NCBI RefSeq assembly: GCF_014138435.1
Contig: NZ_JACJIM010000008.1
Coordinates: 233,372 to 297,371 of the forward strand
Reading direction: 5' to 3'
Source of the DNA: Methylobacterium fujisawaense
GTDB taxonomy: Bacteria > Pseudomonadota > Alphaproteobacteria > Rhizobiales > Beijerinckiaceae
Length of the DNA: 64,000 bases
This document shows, in pieces, positions 41,786-50,959 of this stretch (positions within the stretch are counted from its first letter, which is position 1; each line of letters begins with the position of its first letter). The translations under genes and the position numbers were made by a program. The notes beneath the pieces were generated by a model. That model ran no database searches. It saw only the letters and a program-made list of their open reading frames with translations, and was not told the DNA's origin.

Positions 41786-44700
41786 ATGAAGACCTGGTTC
41801 GCCCTGATGGTGCGCCGCCGGTTCCTGGTCCTGGTGGTGGCGCTCGCGGCCGCCGCGGGCGGGATCGCCAACCTCGAGGGCCTCTCCATCGACGCGGTGC
41901 CGGACATCTCGCCCCGGCAGGTGATGGTCCTGACCCTGTCGCCGGGGCTCGGCCCCCTGGAGGTCGAGCGTCTCGTCACCTTCCCGGTGGAGAATGCCAT
42001 GGCGGGCGCGCCGGGCCTCGCCAATGTGCGCTCCACGTCCCGGGCCGGGGTCTCGGCGGTCTACGCGACCTTCGACGAATCCGTATCGGTGACCGAGGCC
42101 CGGGCCGAGGTGTTCCAGCGCCTGCCGCAGGCCAAGAGCCTGATGCCGGCCGGCGTCGGAGACCCGCAGATGGGCCCGATGGCGACGGGCCTGGGCGAGA
42201 TCTACCAGTTCGAGCTGCGCGCGCCGGCCTACACGCCGATGCAGCTCAAGCGCATCCTGCAATGGACGATCGCCCCGAAGCTCAAGCTGACGCCGGGCAT
42301 CGCCGATGTGAACATCTACGGCGGCCAGATGCCGACCTACGAGGCCCGCATCTCCGCCGATGCCCTGCGCCGTTACGGGGTCACCCTCGCCCAGGTCTAC
42401 ACGGCGCTCGCCGACAACAATGCCGCGCGCGGCGGCGCCTATCTGGAGCACAACGATCAGCAGGAGGTGATCCGCGGCCTCGGCCTCGCCAAGGGCCCGC
42501 AGGACATCGCCGACGTCGTGGTGGCGACCGGCCCCGGCGGCGTCCCGGTCACGCTCGCGACGCTCGGAACCGTGCAGGAGGCGCCCAAGGTCCGGCTCGG
42601 CGCCGTCACCCACGACGCCGCGGGCGAGACGGTCGTGGGCATCGCCCTCATGCGCTACGGCGAGAATGCCAGCGCGGTGGTCGAGCGGGTCAAGAAGACC
42701 ATCGACGACCTGCGCCCGCAACTGCCGCCCGGGGTCGCGATCGTCCCCTATTACGACCGCAGCGCCCTCGTGGATCGCACGATCCATACGGTCGCGCACA
42801 ACCTCCTTGAGGGGGCGGTGCTGGTGATCGTGGTCCTGCTGCTGCTGCTGGGCAACCTGCGGGCCGGCCTGATCGTCGCCGTCGCGATCCCGCTCGCGAT
42901 GCTGATGGCGTTCGCCGGCATGCGCCTGCTCGGCCTGTCGGGCAACCTGATGAGTCTCGGCGCCATCGATTTCGGTCTGATCGTCGACGGCGCCGTGGTG
43001 ATGATCGAGAACGTGTTGCGCGCGCGCGGGGAGCATCCGGACCGGCCGGCCACCGAGGTGGTGCGGGACGCCACCGCCGCCGTGGCGCGGCCGGTGATCT
43101 TCGCGGTGGCGATCATCATCCTCGTCTACGTGCCGATCCTCGCGCTGCAGGGCGTGGCCGGCAAGATGTTCGTGCCGATGGCGCTGACCGTGATCCTCGC
43201 GCTCGCCGGCGCTCTGGTCGTCACCCTCACGCTGATGCCGGCCCTGGCCGCCCTCTTCCTCGCCGGTCGCGGCGTCGGCGAGCGCGAGACGCGCCTCGTC
43301 CGGGGGATGCGCGCCGCCTACAGGCCGCTGCTGCGCGGCGCCGAGCGGCACGTGGTCCTGACCGTCGGGGTGGCGCTCGCGCTCTTCGCCGGCTCCTGCG
43401 TGCTGGCCACGCGCCTCGGCGGCGAGTTCCTGCCGAAGCTGTCGGAGGGCGCGATCGTCGTCACCTCGGAGAAGCTGCCGGGCATCGCCCTCGACGCGTC
43501 GCTGGCCACGGTCGGCCGGATCGAGCGGGTCCTGAAATCCTTCCCCGAGGTGAAGCGGGTGGTGTCCCTCACCGGCAGCGCCGAGATCCCCACCGACCCG
43601 ATGGGCGTCGAATCGACCGACAGCTTCATCACCCTCGCCGACCCCGCCACCTGGACCACCGCGGCGACGCAGGACGGCCTCGTGGCCGCCTTCGACACGC
43701 GGCTGAAGGAGGAGGTGCCCGGTGTCGCCTACAGCTTCTCGCAGCCGATCCAGATGCGCATGGACGACCTGCTGGAGGGCGTGCGCGGCGACGTCGCGAT
43801 CAGCCTGTACGGCGACGACCTCAAGGTCCTGAAGGACACGGCCGATGCCATCGTGCGGACGGTGTCGGGGGTCGAGGGCGCGGCGGACGTGAAGGCCGAG
43901 GCGCAGGCCGGCATGCCGGCGCTCTCGATCCAGGTCGACCGGGCCCGGGCCGCCCGTTACGGCATCACCGTGTCCGACGTGCTCGACGTCGTTGAGAGCA
44001 TCGGCGGCCGCACCGCCGGCATGGTCTACGGGGACGACAACTCGATCACCGACATCGTGGTGCGCCTGGATCCCGCCGACCGCGGCGACATCGAGCGCAT
44101 CCGCGCCCTGCCGGTCGGCCGCTCCGGCCAGGAGGCGGGTCGAGAGGCCGGCAGCCGGATGATGGTGCCGCTGGCAATGGTCGCCAGCGTGGAGGTCGCG
44201 ACGGGACCGGCGCAGATCAGCCGGGAGCGGCTGCAGCGGCGGATCTCCGTTCAGGCGAACGTCCGGGGCCGCGACGTGCAGAGCTTCGTCGCGGCCGCCC
44301 AGGCCGCCGTGGCGCAGCAGGTCACGCTGCCGCCGCGCTACGCCCTGGTCTGGAGCGGCCAGTTCCAGAACCTGCAGGAGGCGACCGGCCGGCTGACGGT
44401 TGTCGTCCCGGCCGCGCTCGCGGCGATCCTGATCCTGCTGGTGGTGATGTTCGCCGATGTTCGCATCGCCGGCCTGATCTTCCTCAACGTGCCGATGGCG
44501 GCCACCGGCGGCATCCTGGCGCTGACCCTGCGCGGGATGCCGTTCTCGATCTCGGCGGCGATCGGCTTCATCGCGACCTTCGGCATCGCGGTCCTGAACG
44601 GCGTGGTGCTCACGAGCTACATCCGGGACCTCGAGGCCACCGGCCTCGGCGCCAAGGAGGCCGCGACGCGCGCCGCCGAGATGCGGCTGCGGCCGGTGAT

Positions 44701-44950
44701 GATGACCGCCCTGGTCGCCGCGCTCGGCTTCCTGCCGATGGCGCTCTCGACGAGCGCGGGCGCGGAGGTGCAGCGGCCGCTCGCCACCGTGGTGATCGGC
44801 GGCCTGATCTCCGCGACGCTGCTCACCCTCGTGGTGCTGCCGGCGGTCTATCCGGTGGTCGCGGGCCTGCGCCTGCCCTTCGGCGGACCCGGCCGCGCAG
44901 CGCCCGCCGGCGTCCCGGAGGCGCGGAAGCGGGCGCGGGCCGAGGCGTGA
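41786..44950 (+). CDS. Heavy-metal efflux RND transporter (CusA/CzcA family)
   Basis: 1054 aa from ATG 41786 (TTG 41774 possible). The proton-relay helix reads IDFGLIVDGAVVMIEN, typical of the heavy-metal-efflux branch. Large periplasmic loops and 12 membrane helices are spread as in CusA. SLGAIDFG and IATFGIAVLNGVVLTSYI mark the symmetric halves. It should pump a metal cation (Co/Zn/Cd or Cu/Ag) with the adaptor upstream and an outer-membrane factor that is not in the window. The metal cannot be assigned from sequence alone. Confidence 0.94.
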   Translation: MKTWFALMVRRRFLVLVVALAAAAGGIANLEGLSIDAVPDISPRQVMVLTLSPGLGPLEVERLVTFPVENAMAGAPGLANVRSTSRAGVSAVYATFDESVSVTEARAEVFQRLPQAKSLMPAGVGDPQMGPMATGLGEIYQFELRAPAYTPMQLKRILQWTIAPKLKLTPGIADVNIYGGQMPTYEARISADALRRYGVTLAQVYTALADNNAARGGAYLEHNDQQEVIRGLGLAKGPQDIADVVVATGPGGVPVTLATLGTVQEAPKVRLGAVTHDAAGETVVGIALMRYGENASAVVERVKKTIDDLRPQLPPGVAIVPYYDRSALVDRTIHTVAHNLLEGAVLVIVVLLLLLGNLRAGLIVAVAIPLAMLMAFAGMRLLGLSGNLMSLGAIDFGLIVDGAVVMIENVLRARGEHPDRPATEVVRDATAAVARPVIFAVAIIILVYVPILALQGVAGKMFVPMALTVILALAGALVVTLTLMPALAALFLAGRGVGERETRLVRGMRAAYRPLLRGAERHVVLTVGVALALFAGSCVLATRLGGEFLPKLSEGAIVVTSEKLPGIALDASLATVGRIERVLKSFPEVKRVVSLTGSAEIPTDPMGVESTDSFITLADPATWTTAATQDGLVAAFDTRLKEEVPGVAYSFSQPIQMRMDDLLEGVRGDVAISLYGDDLKVLKDTADAIVRTVSGVEGAADVKAEAQAGMPALSIQVDRARAARYGITVSDVLDVVESIGGRTAGMVYGDDNSITDIVVRLDPADRGDIERIRALPVGRSGQEAGREAGSRMMVPLAMVASVEVATGPAQISRERLQRRISVQANVRGRDVQSFVAAAQAAVAQQVTLPPRYALVWSGQFQNLQEATGRLTVVVPAALAAILILLVVMFADVRIAGLIFLNVPMAATGGILALTLRGMPFSISAAIGFIATFGIAVLNGVVLTSYIRDLEATGLGAKEAATRAAEMRLRPVMMTALVAALGFLPMALSTSAGAEVQRPLATVVIGGLISATLLTLVVLPAVYPVVAGLRLPFGGPGRAAPAGVPEARKRARAEA

Positions 44951-44968
44951 GCCCGCGCGGCCGTCTCC

Positions 44969-45013
44969 GCCGAAGGACGTAGCCCGCCCTCCTTCGGCCG
45001 GCGCCGCTACGTC
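44969..45013 (+). terminator. Overlapping alternative hairpins after the efflux pump
   Basis: GCCGAAGGA (44969-44977) pairs with TCCTTCGGC (44990-44998), and GACGTAGC (44976-44983) pairs with GCTACGTC (45006-45013). The two stems interleave, so they are alternatives or a pseudoknot. They lie just past the efflux-pump stop codon and before the glycosyltransferase at 45112, so a terminator role is likely. Confidence 0.45.
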
Positions 45014-45111
45014 GAAAGCGCGGTCCGGCTCCGGAGCGCGGCCGATTGTGGTCGATCCGGACGGCCCGCACGGTGGCGGCAGGCCTCAGGCAGAGGCCGC
45101 GGAGCCCCGCC

Positions 45112-46074
45112 ATGTCCGTCCTTGGCCTCGTCGCCGAAACCGCGCGCCCGCCCCGCCTGGCCGTTCTGGTCCCGTGCTACAACGAGAGCCTGACGATCGC
45201 GCAGGTCGTCGGCGATTTCCGCGCGGCCCTCCCGACGGCGCAGATCTACGTCTACGACAACAACTCCACCGACGGGACCGCCGAGGTCGCCCGAGCCGCG
45301 GGCGCGATCGTCCGGATCGAGCCGCGCCAGGGCAAGGGCAACGTCGTCCGGCGGATGTTCGGCGACGTCGAGGCCGACATCTACATCCTGGTCGACGGGG
45401 ATGGCACCTACGACGCCGCGGCGGCACCGTTCCTGGTCGGACGGGTGCTCAAGGACGACCTCGACTTCGTTAACGGCGCCCGCGCGGAGGTCTCGCAGCA
45501 GGCCTACCGGCCGGGCCACCGCCTCGGGAACCGCGTCCTCACCGGCCTCGTCCAGGGCGTGTTCGGGCGCGAGTTCCGGGACATGCTCTCGGGCTACAAG
45601 GTCATGTCGCGCCGCTTCGTGAAGTCGTTCCCGGCGATGTCCAGCGGCTTCGAGACCGAGACCGAACTCGTGGTCCACGCGCTGGAGCTGCGCATGCCCG
45701 CTGCCGAGGTCACGACGGCCTATCAGGAGCGGCCGGCGGGATCGGTCAGCAAGCTGCGCACCTACCGGGACGGTGCGCGCATCCTGTACCTGATCCTGCG
45801 CCTGATGAAGGACGAGCGGCCGCTCCAGTTCTTCGGCGCGCTCAGCGTGGCGCTGCTGCTCGCCGCACTCGTGCTGGTCGCGCCCGTCATCGTCACCTTC
45901 GTCGAGACCGGCCTCGTGCCGCGCCTGCCGACGGCGGTCCTGAGCCTCGGCATCGTGATCCTCAGCGTGCTGACCTTCTTCACCGGGATCGTCCTCGACC
46001 TGACGACCCGCACCCGTCAGGAGCTGAAGCGCCTGCTCTACCTCTCGGTGGCCCGGCAGCTCGATGTCCGCTGA
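45112..46074 (+). CDS. GT2 glycosyltransferase (dolichol-phosphate-sugar synthase-like)
   Basis: 320 aa from ATG 45112. VLVPCYNESLTIAQVVGDF, VYDNNSTDGTAEVA and the DGDGTYD metal site are those of polyprenyl-phosphate sugar synthases. Two C-terminal membrane helices (LSVALLLAALVLVAPVIV, LGIVILSVLTFFTGIVL) anchor it. Followed, with 11-bp overlap, by a GtrA-family protein, a common pair. It probably charges undecaprenyl phosphate with a hexose for cell-surface modification. Confidence 0.92.
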   Translation: MSVLGLVAETARPPRLAVLVPCYNESLTIAQVVGDFRAALPTAQIYVYDNNSTDGTAEVARAAGAIVRIEPRQGKGNVVRRMFGDVEADIYILVDGDGTYDAAAAPFLVGRVLKDDLDFVNGARAEVSQQAYRPGHRLGNRVLTGLVQGVFGREFRDMLSGYKVMSRRFVKSFPAMSSGFETETELVVHALELRMPAAEVTTAYQERPAGSVSKLRTYRDGARILYLILRLMKDERPLQFFGALSVALLLAALVLVAPVIVTFVETGLVPRLPTAVLSLGIVILSVLTFFTGIVLDLTTRTRQELKRLLYLSVARQLDVR

Positions 46075-46522
46075 GGCCCGGGCATCCCGCAGCGAGGCGG
46101 AGCGCTTCGCGTGCTTCTGCCTCGTCGGCGGGATCGGATTCGTCACCGATGCCGGGCTGATGGCGCTCTGCATCCACGGCTTCGGCTGCGGGCCCTTCGC
46201 CGCCCGGGCGGTGTCCTTCACGGTGGCGGTGCTGGTCACGTTCCTGCTCAACAGGAGCCTCAGCTTCGCCGATCTGCGGGGGCGCCCGGTCCTGAGCGCC
46301 CTGGCCGGCTACCTGCTGGTGCAGGCCTTCGGCTTCGCCTGCAACATGCTGGTTTTCGCTCTGGCGATCCTCCGGCTTCCCGAGCCGTTCTCCGCCCCCC
46401 TCGCCGCCCTGGCCCTGGCCTCCGCGGTCGCCCTCGTCCTGAACTATGCGGGCGCGCGCCTCCTCGTCTTCTCCCGGGTCGGCTCCCGGGTCGGCCTGTC
46501 GTCCGCCCCCGAGCCTCGATAG
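46064..46522 (+). CDS. GtrA-family membrane protein
   Basis: 152 aa with four membrane helices: FACFCLVGGIGFVTDAGLM, FTVAVLVTFLLNRSLSF, GYLLVQAFGFACNMLVFAL and ALALASAVALVLNYAGARL. Position and LNRSLSF / LNYAGARLLVF match GtrA flippase-like proteins. It likely moves the lipid-linked sugar made by the upstream GT2 across the membrane. Translationally coupled by an 11-bp overlap. Confidence 0.9.
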   Translation: MSAEARASRSEAERFACFCLVGGIGFVTDAGLMALCIHGFGCGPFAARAVSFTVAVLVTFLLNRSLSFADLRGRPVLSALAGYLLVQAFGFACNMLVFALAILRLPEPFSAPLAALALASAVALVLNYAGARLLVFSRVGSRVGLSSAPEPR

Positions 46523-46898
46523 CCGGGCGGCGCGGCTGCCCAGGCCAGCCTCCGATCCGCAGGCCGCGCCGCGATATCGGGACGGGTCCGGCCGTAGCGG
46601 ACGGCCGTGTCCGGATCGCTCCCTAGATGGAGCCGGCCTCTCGGTCCGGCCGTGCTGGACCAGTCCGCACCCTCGGCTTCGGCTGCCGGAAGGCGCTGGA
46701 GCCGGTTCAGCTTCGGGACGGGCCCGTTCGTTGCCCGGTGAGATCGTCTGAAGGTCCGGGCGGCGCGATCCGCGCCTGAATGCCCGACCGCGGGGGGACC
46801 GCCGCCGTGCATCGCCCGGAGGCGGCCGCTTCGCGTATCCGCCGGCGTATGCCGTCCGTCCCGCCGCAGACGGGTCGGTTCGGCGCGCGCAGCGCCCG
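46523..46898. other. Intergenic region between convergent genes, 376 bp
   Basis: No supportable gene. It separates GtrA from the convergent membrane protein gene. Open frames are Arg/Ser/Pro-rich and overlap. No strong hairpin spotted. Confidence 0.4.
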
Positions 46899-48512
46899 TC
46901 ACACCGGCTTGCGCGCCGGCTGCGGCTCGCCCGGCCCGCCCGCATGGACCGCGAGCGCCACCATGAACAGCGCGCTGAGCCACGCCAGGCGCGCTTGGTA
47001 GCGGTCATGCGGTCCGGACAGAGCGCCGCAGGCTACCGCGTTGACGAGCAGCAGGAGGCAGATCCCGGTCCCGATCAGCATCAGGCGATCCAGACGCGCC
47101 CGGGTGTCGGCCCCGAGCCGGGGCCGCAGTGCCCAGTAGAGCGCGGTGACGGCCATCGCGGCCAAGCAGGACAGGAGGTTGACGCCGAAGGCACCCTGCA
47201 GGGTCGGGACGAGCGCGGCCTCCGGCGGGCACACGCCGGGTTGCGCGAGGCACCGGTCGAGCTTGGGGATCGTCTTCAGGATCGCGGCCGTCCTGAACTC
47301 GGCATCGTCGACGAGGAGATGCGTCCCGATCACGAACTCGGTCATGTCCACGCTGACGAGCTGCCGCAGGGCGTTGCGCGTCGAGGCCGCCGCCTGCGCG
47401 ATCGGATGATGCAGGATTGCCGCGCGGACGAAGCGCCCCTCCTCGGCGCCGAGCGCCGTGCGCAGGGCGGCGGGCGCGGTGCTGAAGTTGGGACCGGGGC
47501 TCCCGCTGCCCCAGAGAAAGTCATTGTGGTCGACGAAGTGCCGGCCTGCGAAGGCGCAGGCCGCGAAGGGGCGATCGGACGGCGTGCAGGTCTCGGTGAG
47601 GAGCAGACGCCCCGGCCCATCGGCGATGACGCGCGCCATCAGGTAGGGCGGCGCTCCGACCGGGTGCCCGGAGACGCGTTCCGCGAGCCGGAGATAGGCC
47701 GCATTGAAGGCGAGCCCCAGGATCAGCGCCCCCCCGATCCAGAACAGCGACGCCCTGCGGACATGTCGGTCTGCGAAGGGGACGAGCCGGCACAGCGCGA
47801 TCAGGACGAGCGCGGATCCGGCCAGCAGGACGATCGTGGCATGCATCACCAGGCTGAGGGCGACAACGCCCGCATAGGCGAGGGTTTTTCCGCGGGACGC
47901 CGCTGTGTCGAAGACGAGCAGCAGGGCCGCCAGGACGAAGGTCGCCGCGAAGACGTCGGGCATCAGGAAGCCGCTGAACGCCCCGGCGGAGGTGAGCAGC
48001 GCCAAGGCCGCCAGACCGGCCAGGACCGCTCCGGGCCGGGGTCGCTCCCAGACGAGATCGAGGAATGTCACGGTCAGCCAGGAGACGAGGACGGATTGGA
48101 GGACGATGATCCACCACACGCTCGCCAGGGCGGACAGGACGTAGAGCAGCAGCGCATAGACCGGGGAGCGCCCGCCCGCGATCGCGGCAAGGCCGCCCGC
48201 CGCATCCGAACTCGCGGCCGGATCGGCCATGACGGCGCCGCCGCTGCCGGCCGCCGCCGCCGAGCCGCCGAGCCGAACGAGACCGCTGAGGATGCTCCGG
48301 CCGATGATGAAGTAGTGCTCGCTGTCGGGGAACAGGAACGGGTGGCCGTTCCAGAGGGCCGGGATCAGAAACAGGATCGTCCCCGCCGACACCAGGATCG
48401 CCAGTCGCCCGGCGCCGCGGCGTCCGGCGGGCGAGCTCTCCGCGGACGCGCGCATGCGGGCGGGGGCGGCGCCAGGGCTCAAGGGGCCGGAGCGCTCGTC
48501 GACGATGATCAT
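46899..48512 (-). CDS. Large polytopic membrane protein, possibly GT-C-type
   Basis: 537 aa from ATG 48512. A basic cytoplasmic N terminus is followed by about ten hydrophobic helices. After the first helix (LAILVSAGTILFLIPALW) comes a loop with FLFPDSEHYFIIGRSILSG, where the acidic pair could match the catalytic loop of GT-C glycosyltransferases. A large periplasmic segment (TCTPSDRPFAACAFAGRHFV) has several Cys and precedes further helices. No specific family recognised. It may relate to the GT2/GtrA pair it faces. Confidence 0.8.
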   Translation of the reverse strand: MIIVDERSGPLSPGAAPARMRASAESSPAGRRGAGRLAILVSAGTILFLIPALWNGHPFLFPDSEHYFIIGRSILSGLVRLGGSAAAAGSGGAVMADPAASSDAAGGLAAIAGGRSPVYALLLYVLSALASVWWIIVLQSVLVSWLTVTFLDLVWERPRPGAVLAGLAALALLTSAGAFSGFLMPDVFAATFVLAALLLVFDTAASRGKTLAYAGVVALSLVMHATIVLLAGSALVLIALCRLVPFADRHVRRASLFWIGGALILGLAFNAAYLRLAERVSGHPVGAPPYLMARVIADGPGRLLLTETCTPSDRPFAACAFAGRHFVDHNDFLWGSGSPGPNFSTAPAALRTALGAEEGRFVRAAILHHPIAQAAASTRNALRQLVSVDMTEFVIGTHLLVDDAEFRTAAILKTIPKLDRCLAQPGVCPPEAALVPTLQGAFGVNLLSCLAAMAVTALYWALRPRLGADTRARLDRLMLIGTGICLLLLVNAVACGALSGPHDRYQARLAWLSALFMVALAVHAGGPGEPQPARKPV

Positions 48513-48924
48513 CGGTCCGGTCCTCGATCCCTCTGGCGCCATCGCGGGCTGCGTCCCCACGGCACCCGGACCCTGGTCCCCGTCACGCGAGCCCAGGAGC
48601 GCGCCGCCGATCGGCAAGCGGCTTCCGAGCCGCGATCTGCCGGTCCGACGTGGCACGGGCCGTCCGGGGCGGACTATCTCTCCTTTATGGGTAGGGGGCC
48701 GGCACGGTCGTCTCGCGGGGGATGGCCGCCCGGGACCGGACGGTGACACCATCCGCAATCGGTATGGGGATACGTAATTCTGTCCGGCTGCTCGCGAGGG
48801 CCCGAGACGGCTAAGGGTTTCCCACAAGACTCTCGGGCGCCGGCGGCTTCGCCTCCGACCGCAACCGCGCTCCGGGCGTTGTGCGAGAGGCTCTACGGGA
48901 TCACGCGTAGAACAGGAGCCCGGC
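48513..48924. other. Intergenic region, 412 bp, promoter region of flanking divergent genes
   Basis: Divergent between the membrane protein and the small gene at 48925. No gene seen and no clear operator. Confidence 0.4.
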
Positions 48925-49152
48925 ATGTTGGACGGCGACGCCTTTGCCCACGAGATCGCGGCGCTCCTGATCGCCGACATCAAGACGTCCGGCGCACGCA
49001 CGCGGGGCGAGCTCGAGGAAGCCTGCCGTGTCTCCCTCGAGAGCCTGCTCGGCGACGCCGCGGTGCCGCCCGGGATCGCCGTGCTGATGCCGATCGGGCT
49101 GGACCGGTGGCCGCGGGTGGTCGTGAAGGGGCGGCGCCTGCCGGACGTGTAG
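48925..49152 (+). CDS. Hypothetical protein (75 aa)
   Basis: ATG follows AGGAG with six-base spacing. Residues read MLDGDAFAHEIAALLIADIK, TRGELEEACRVSLESLL and PIGLDRWPRVVVKGRRLPDV. It looks like a small soluble alpha/beta protein. Not recognised. Confidence 0.65.
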   Translation: MLDGDAFAHEIAALLIADIKTSGARTRGELEEACRVSLESLLGDAAVPPGIAVLMPIGLDRWPRVVVKGRRLPDV

Positions 49153-49189
49153 GGAGCGTGGACCGGTTCCGGCCAGCACCGTCCCGGTC

Positions 49190-49459
49190 CTAGCGGCCGA
49201 TCACACCCGTACCGCCGGTCGGGCCGATCGCGTTCGGTCCGGTATTCGGGGCGGGCGTCGCGGCCTGGTTGCGCTGGATGTCCATCCGCAGCGTGTTGCT
49301 CTGGGTCGTCTGCTCCTGCCGCAGGGCGCGCAGCTGGCCGCCGGTTTCCATGGATCGGTTTGCGGCGTTGGGATTGGTCTGCTGAACCTGGGCCGATGCC
49401 GATGCCGGTGTCGCGGCGATGGCGGCCAGACAGAGGCTCGTGATGATGAGGAGGCGCAT
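49190..49459 (-). CDS. Small secreted protein of unknown function (89 aa)
   Basis: A clear Sec signal (MRLLIITSLCLAAIAATPASASA) probably cleaved after ASA, then a Gln/Asn/Thr-rich, disordered periplasmic or secreted tail (QRNQAATPAPNTGPNAIGPT). No domain recognised. Alternative upstream in-frame starts lack a ribosome site. Confidence 0.65.
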   Translation of the reverse strand: MRLLIITSLCLAAIAATPASASAQVQQTNPNAANRSMETGGQLRALRQEQTTQSNTLRMDIQRNQAATPAPNTGPNAIGPTGGTGVIGR

Positions 49460-49698
49460 GGGGAGGCTCTCGCGCTGACGGATCTTGCGGGGTCGACCCG
49501 CCGAGGGCCCGGCAAGTTCCCTCCGCCCGGCCGCGGATCGCGCCGAGGCGCCTCGGCCGCCCGGAATCCGCGCCGTGCGTAAGTGGACCTCCCCCGGCCC
49601 TGCGGCAGGGTTAGCCGAATCTTGCGGTCCCGCGGCGTCCTTCACGGCTTGTTAAGATGTCGGGGCAAGGCTGGGGGCGCTGTCGGGAGTGGGGTCTG

Positions 49699-49989
49699 AT
49701 GCAAGCCTTGTCGGCGGAGGATGAACAAGCGGTCGAGCGGCTCACGCTCCGACTTCTTCAGGACGCCTATTGCGACCTCGCCGCCGTGCTGCGCGGCGCG
49801 CAGCCGCAGGCGGCCGCGGCGATCCTCGGGGTCATGGAGCAGCGCGTGACCGACGTCCTCACCCGGATCTGCCGGCAGGGTTCGGAAGGGGCGGCCTCGG
49901 TCGAGATCGCCGTCGCCGTCGGCGAGCGGATCGGCGAGATCATGGATCAGGCGCATGGGCGGGATGGGCCCGGCGTGCGGGCCGCCTGA
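49699..49989 (+). CDS. Hypothetical helical protein (96 aa)
   Basis: ATG 49699 is preceded by GGAGTGGGG. MQALSAEDEQAVERLTLRLL, AVLRGAQPQAAAAILGVMEQ and VTDVLTRICRQGSEG suggest a small helical protein. Function unknown. An in-frame ATG at 49657 is less likely. Confidence 0.6.
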   Translation: MQALSAEDEQAVERLTLRLLQDAYCDLAAVLRGAQPQAAAAILGVMEQRVTDVLTRICRQGSEGAASVEIAVAVGERIGEIMDQAHGRDGPGVRAA

Positions 49990-50959
49990 GCCGGTGAACC
50001 CGCCCCGGCGCTCGCGGCACGGACGCCGCCGCGAGCCCTGCGTGATGGCGCGCCGCGGTTTCAGCGAGGCCGTTCGAGGCGCTGCCGGAGGCCGGGCCGA
50101 CCGATGGCGGCAGACGGCTCGCAGAGGGAACCCGGCAGCCGTGCAGACTTCGTGTCCGGCGCGGGGCTGTCCGTTGCCGTGCTGGGAGGCCGTCGAACCG
50201 ACGGACCGATGCACACGGATGCGCGGATCCTCATCCTAAGCCCGAACGATCGTTTACGAACCTTTAACCCTGATTTCGGAAGCTGCTTCCACAGGAACGA
50301 CCGCTTCGAAACTGCGGTCGCAGTCGGGATATATGGGCCAGGATCACCGGTCGTCCGATGGGATGCGTATATCGATCCCTCCCGCAGGGCGCGGCGCCGG
50401 GACGGGGCCGGTGGGACGATCGACGACAGCCGACGGGATCGTGACGGCCGGGACAGTGCTCGGCGGCCGGAGACGTGTGTCCACGGGGTCTTCGCAGTTG
50501 GGGCGCGCGATCTGCAACGGCGTGACGCGTTGGCGCGAACGCCGCAGGGGCGCTCTCCGGCGGGCCGAGGATGTCCGGTCTGGCGCCTTCGCCGCTGCGA
50601 TCGGGGCCGTGCGCGGTCGGCTTCGGGATGGGCTGGTCCCGCATCGTTCCGCGAGAGAGCGCCCGGGACGAGGCTGTTCGGCATCGGCCCGCGCAGGACG
50701 AAATCCGGTTCTCTTGGGATCCCGGGTTCAAAGCCATATGAAAATCTTCGCCCGTTCGATTTGAAGGATTGTCGATAAATAGACCGAAAAGGACATTTGA
50801 CGTGTCGCGCTTGAGGAAAAGCCCTTGCCGTTGCTCCTGTCACAGGCGCCATGACACTGTTTCTTGCGTGTGCGCGTTGCAATGCGCTCGATTGATCCGG
50901 TCGGACCGTGTTTTCAATGTTCAAAACAACGATGCGCATGCAAGATCTGGAATGCCTAG
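49990..50959. other. Long non-coding stretch before the heptose locus, 970 bp
   Basis: Open frames here are low-complexity Arg/Pro-rich readings on both strands; none supportable. From about 50720 the base composition becomes notably AT-richer and stays so into hddA. This may mark the left boundary of a transferred surface-polysaccharide locus and contain its promoter. Confidence 0.45.

Noticed and set aside
41327..43351. 674-codon minus-strand frame opposite the efflux pump
   Set aside because: A shadow of the RND transporter, whose conserved motifs are on the plus strand.
50061..50939. Frames of 224-292 codons before hddA
   Set aside because: They overlap each other on opposite strands, are Arg/Ser/Pro-rich and lack recognisable domains.
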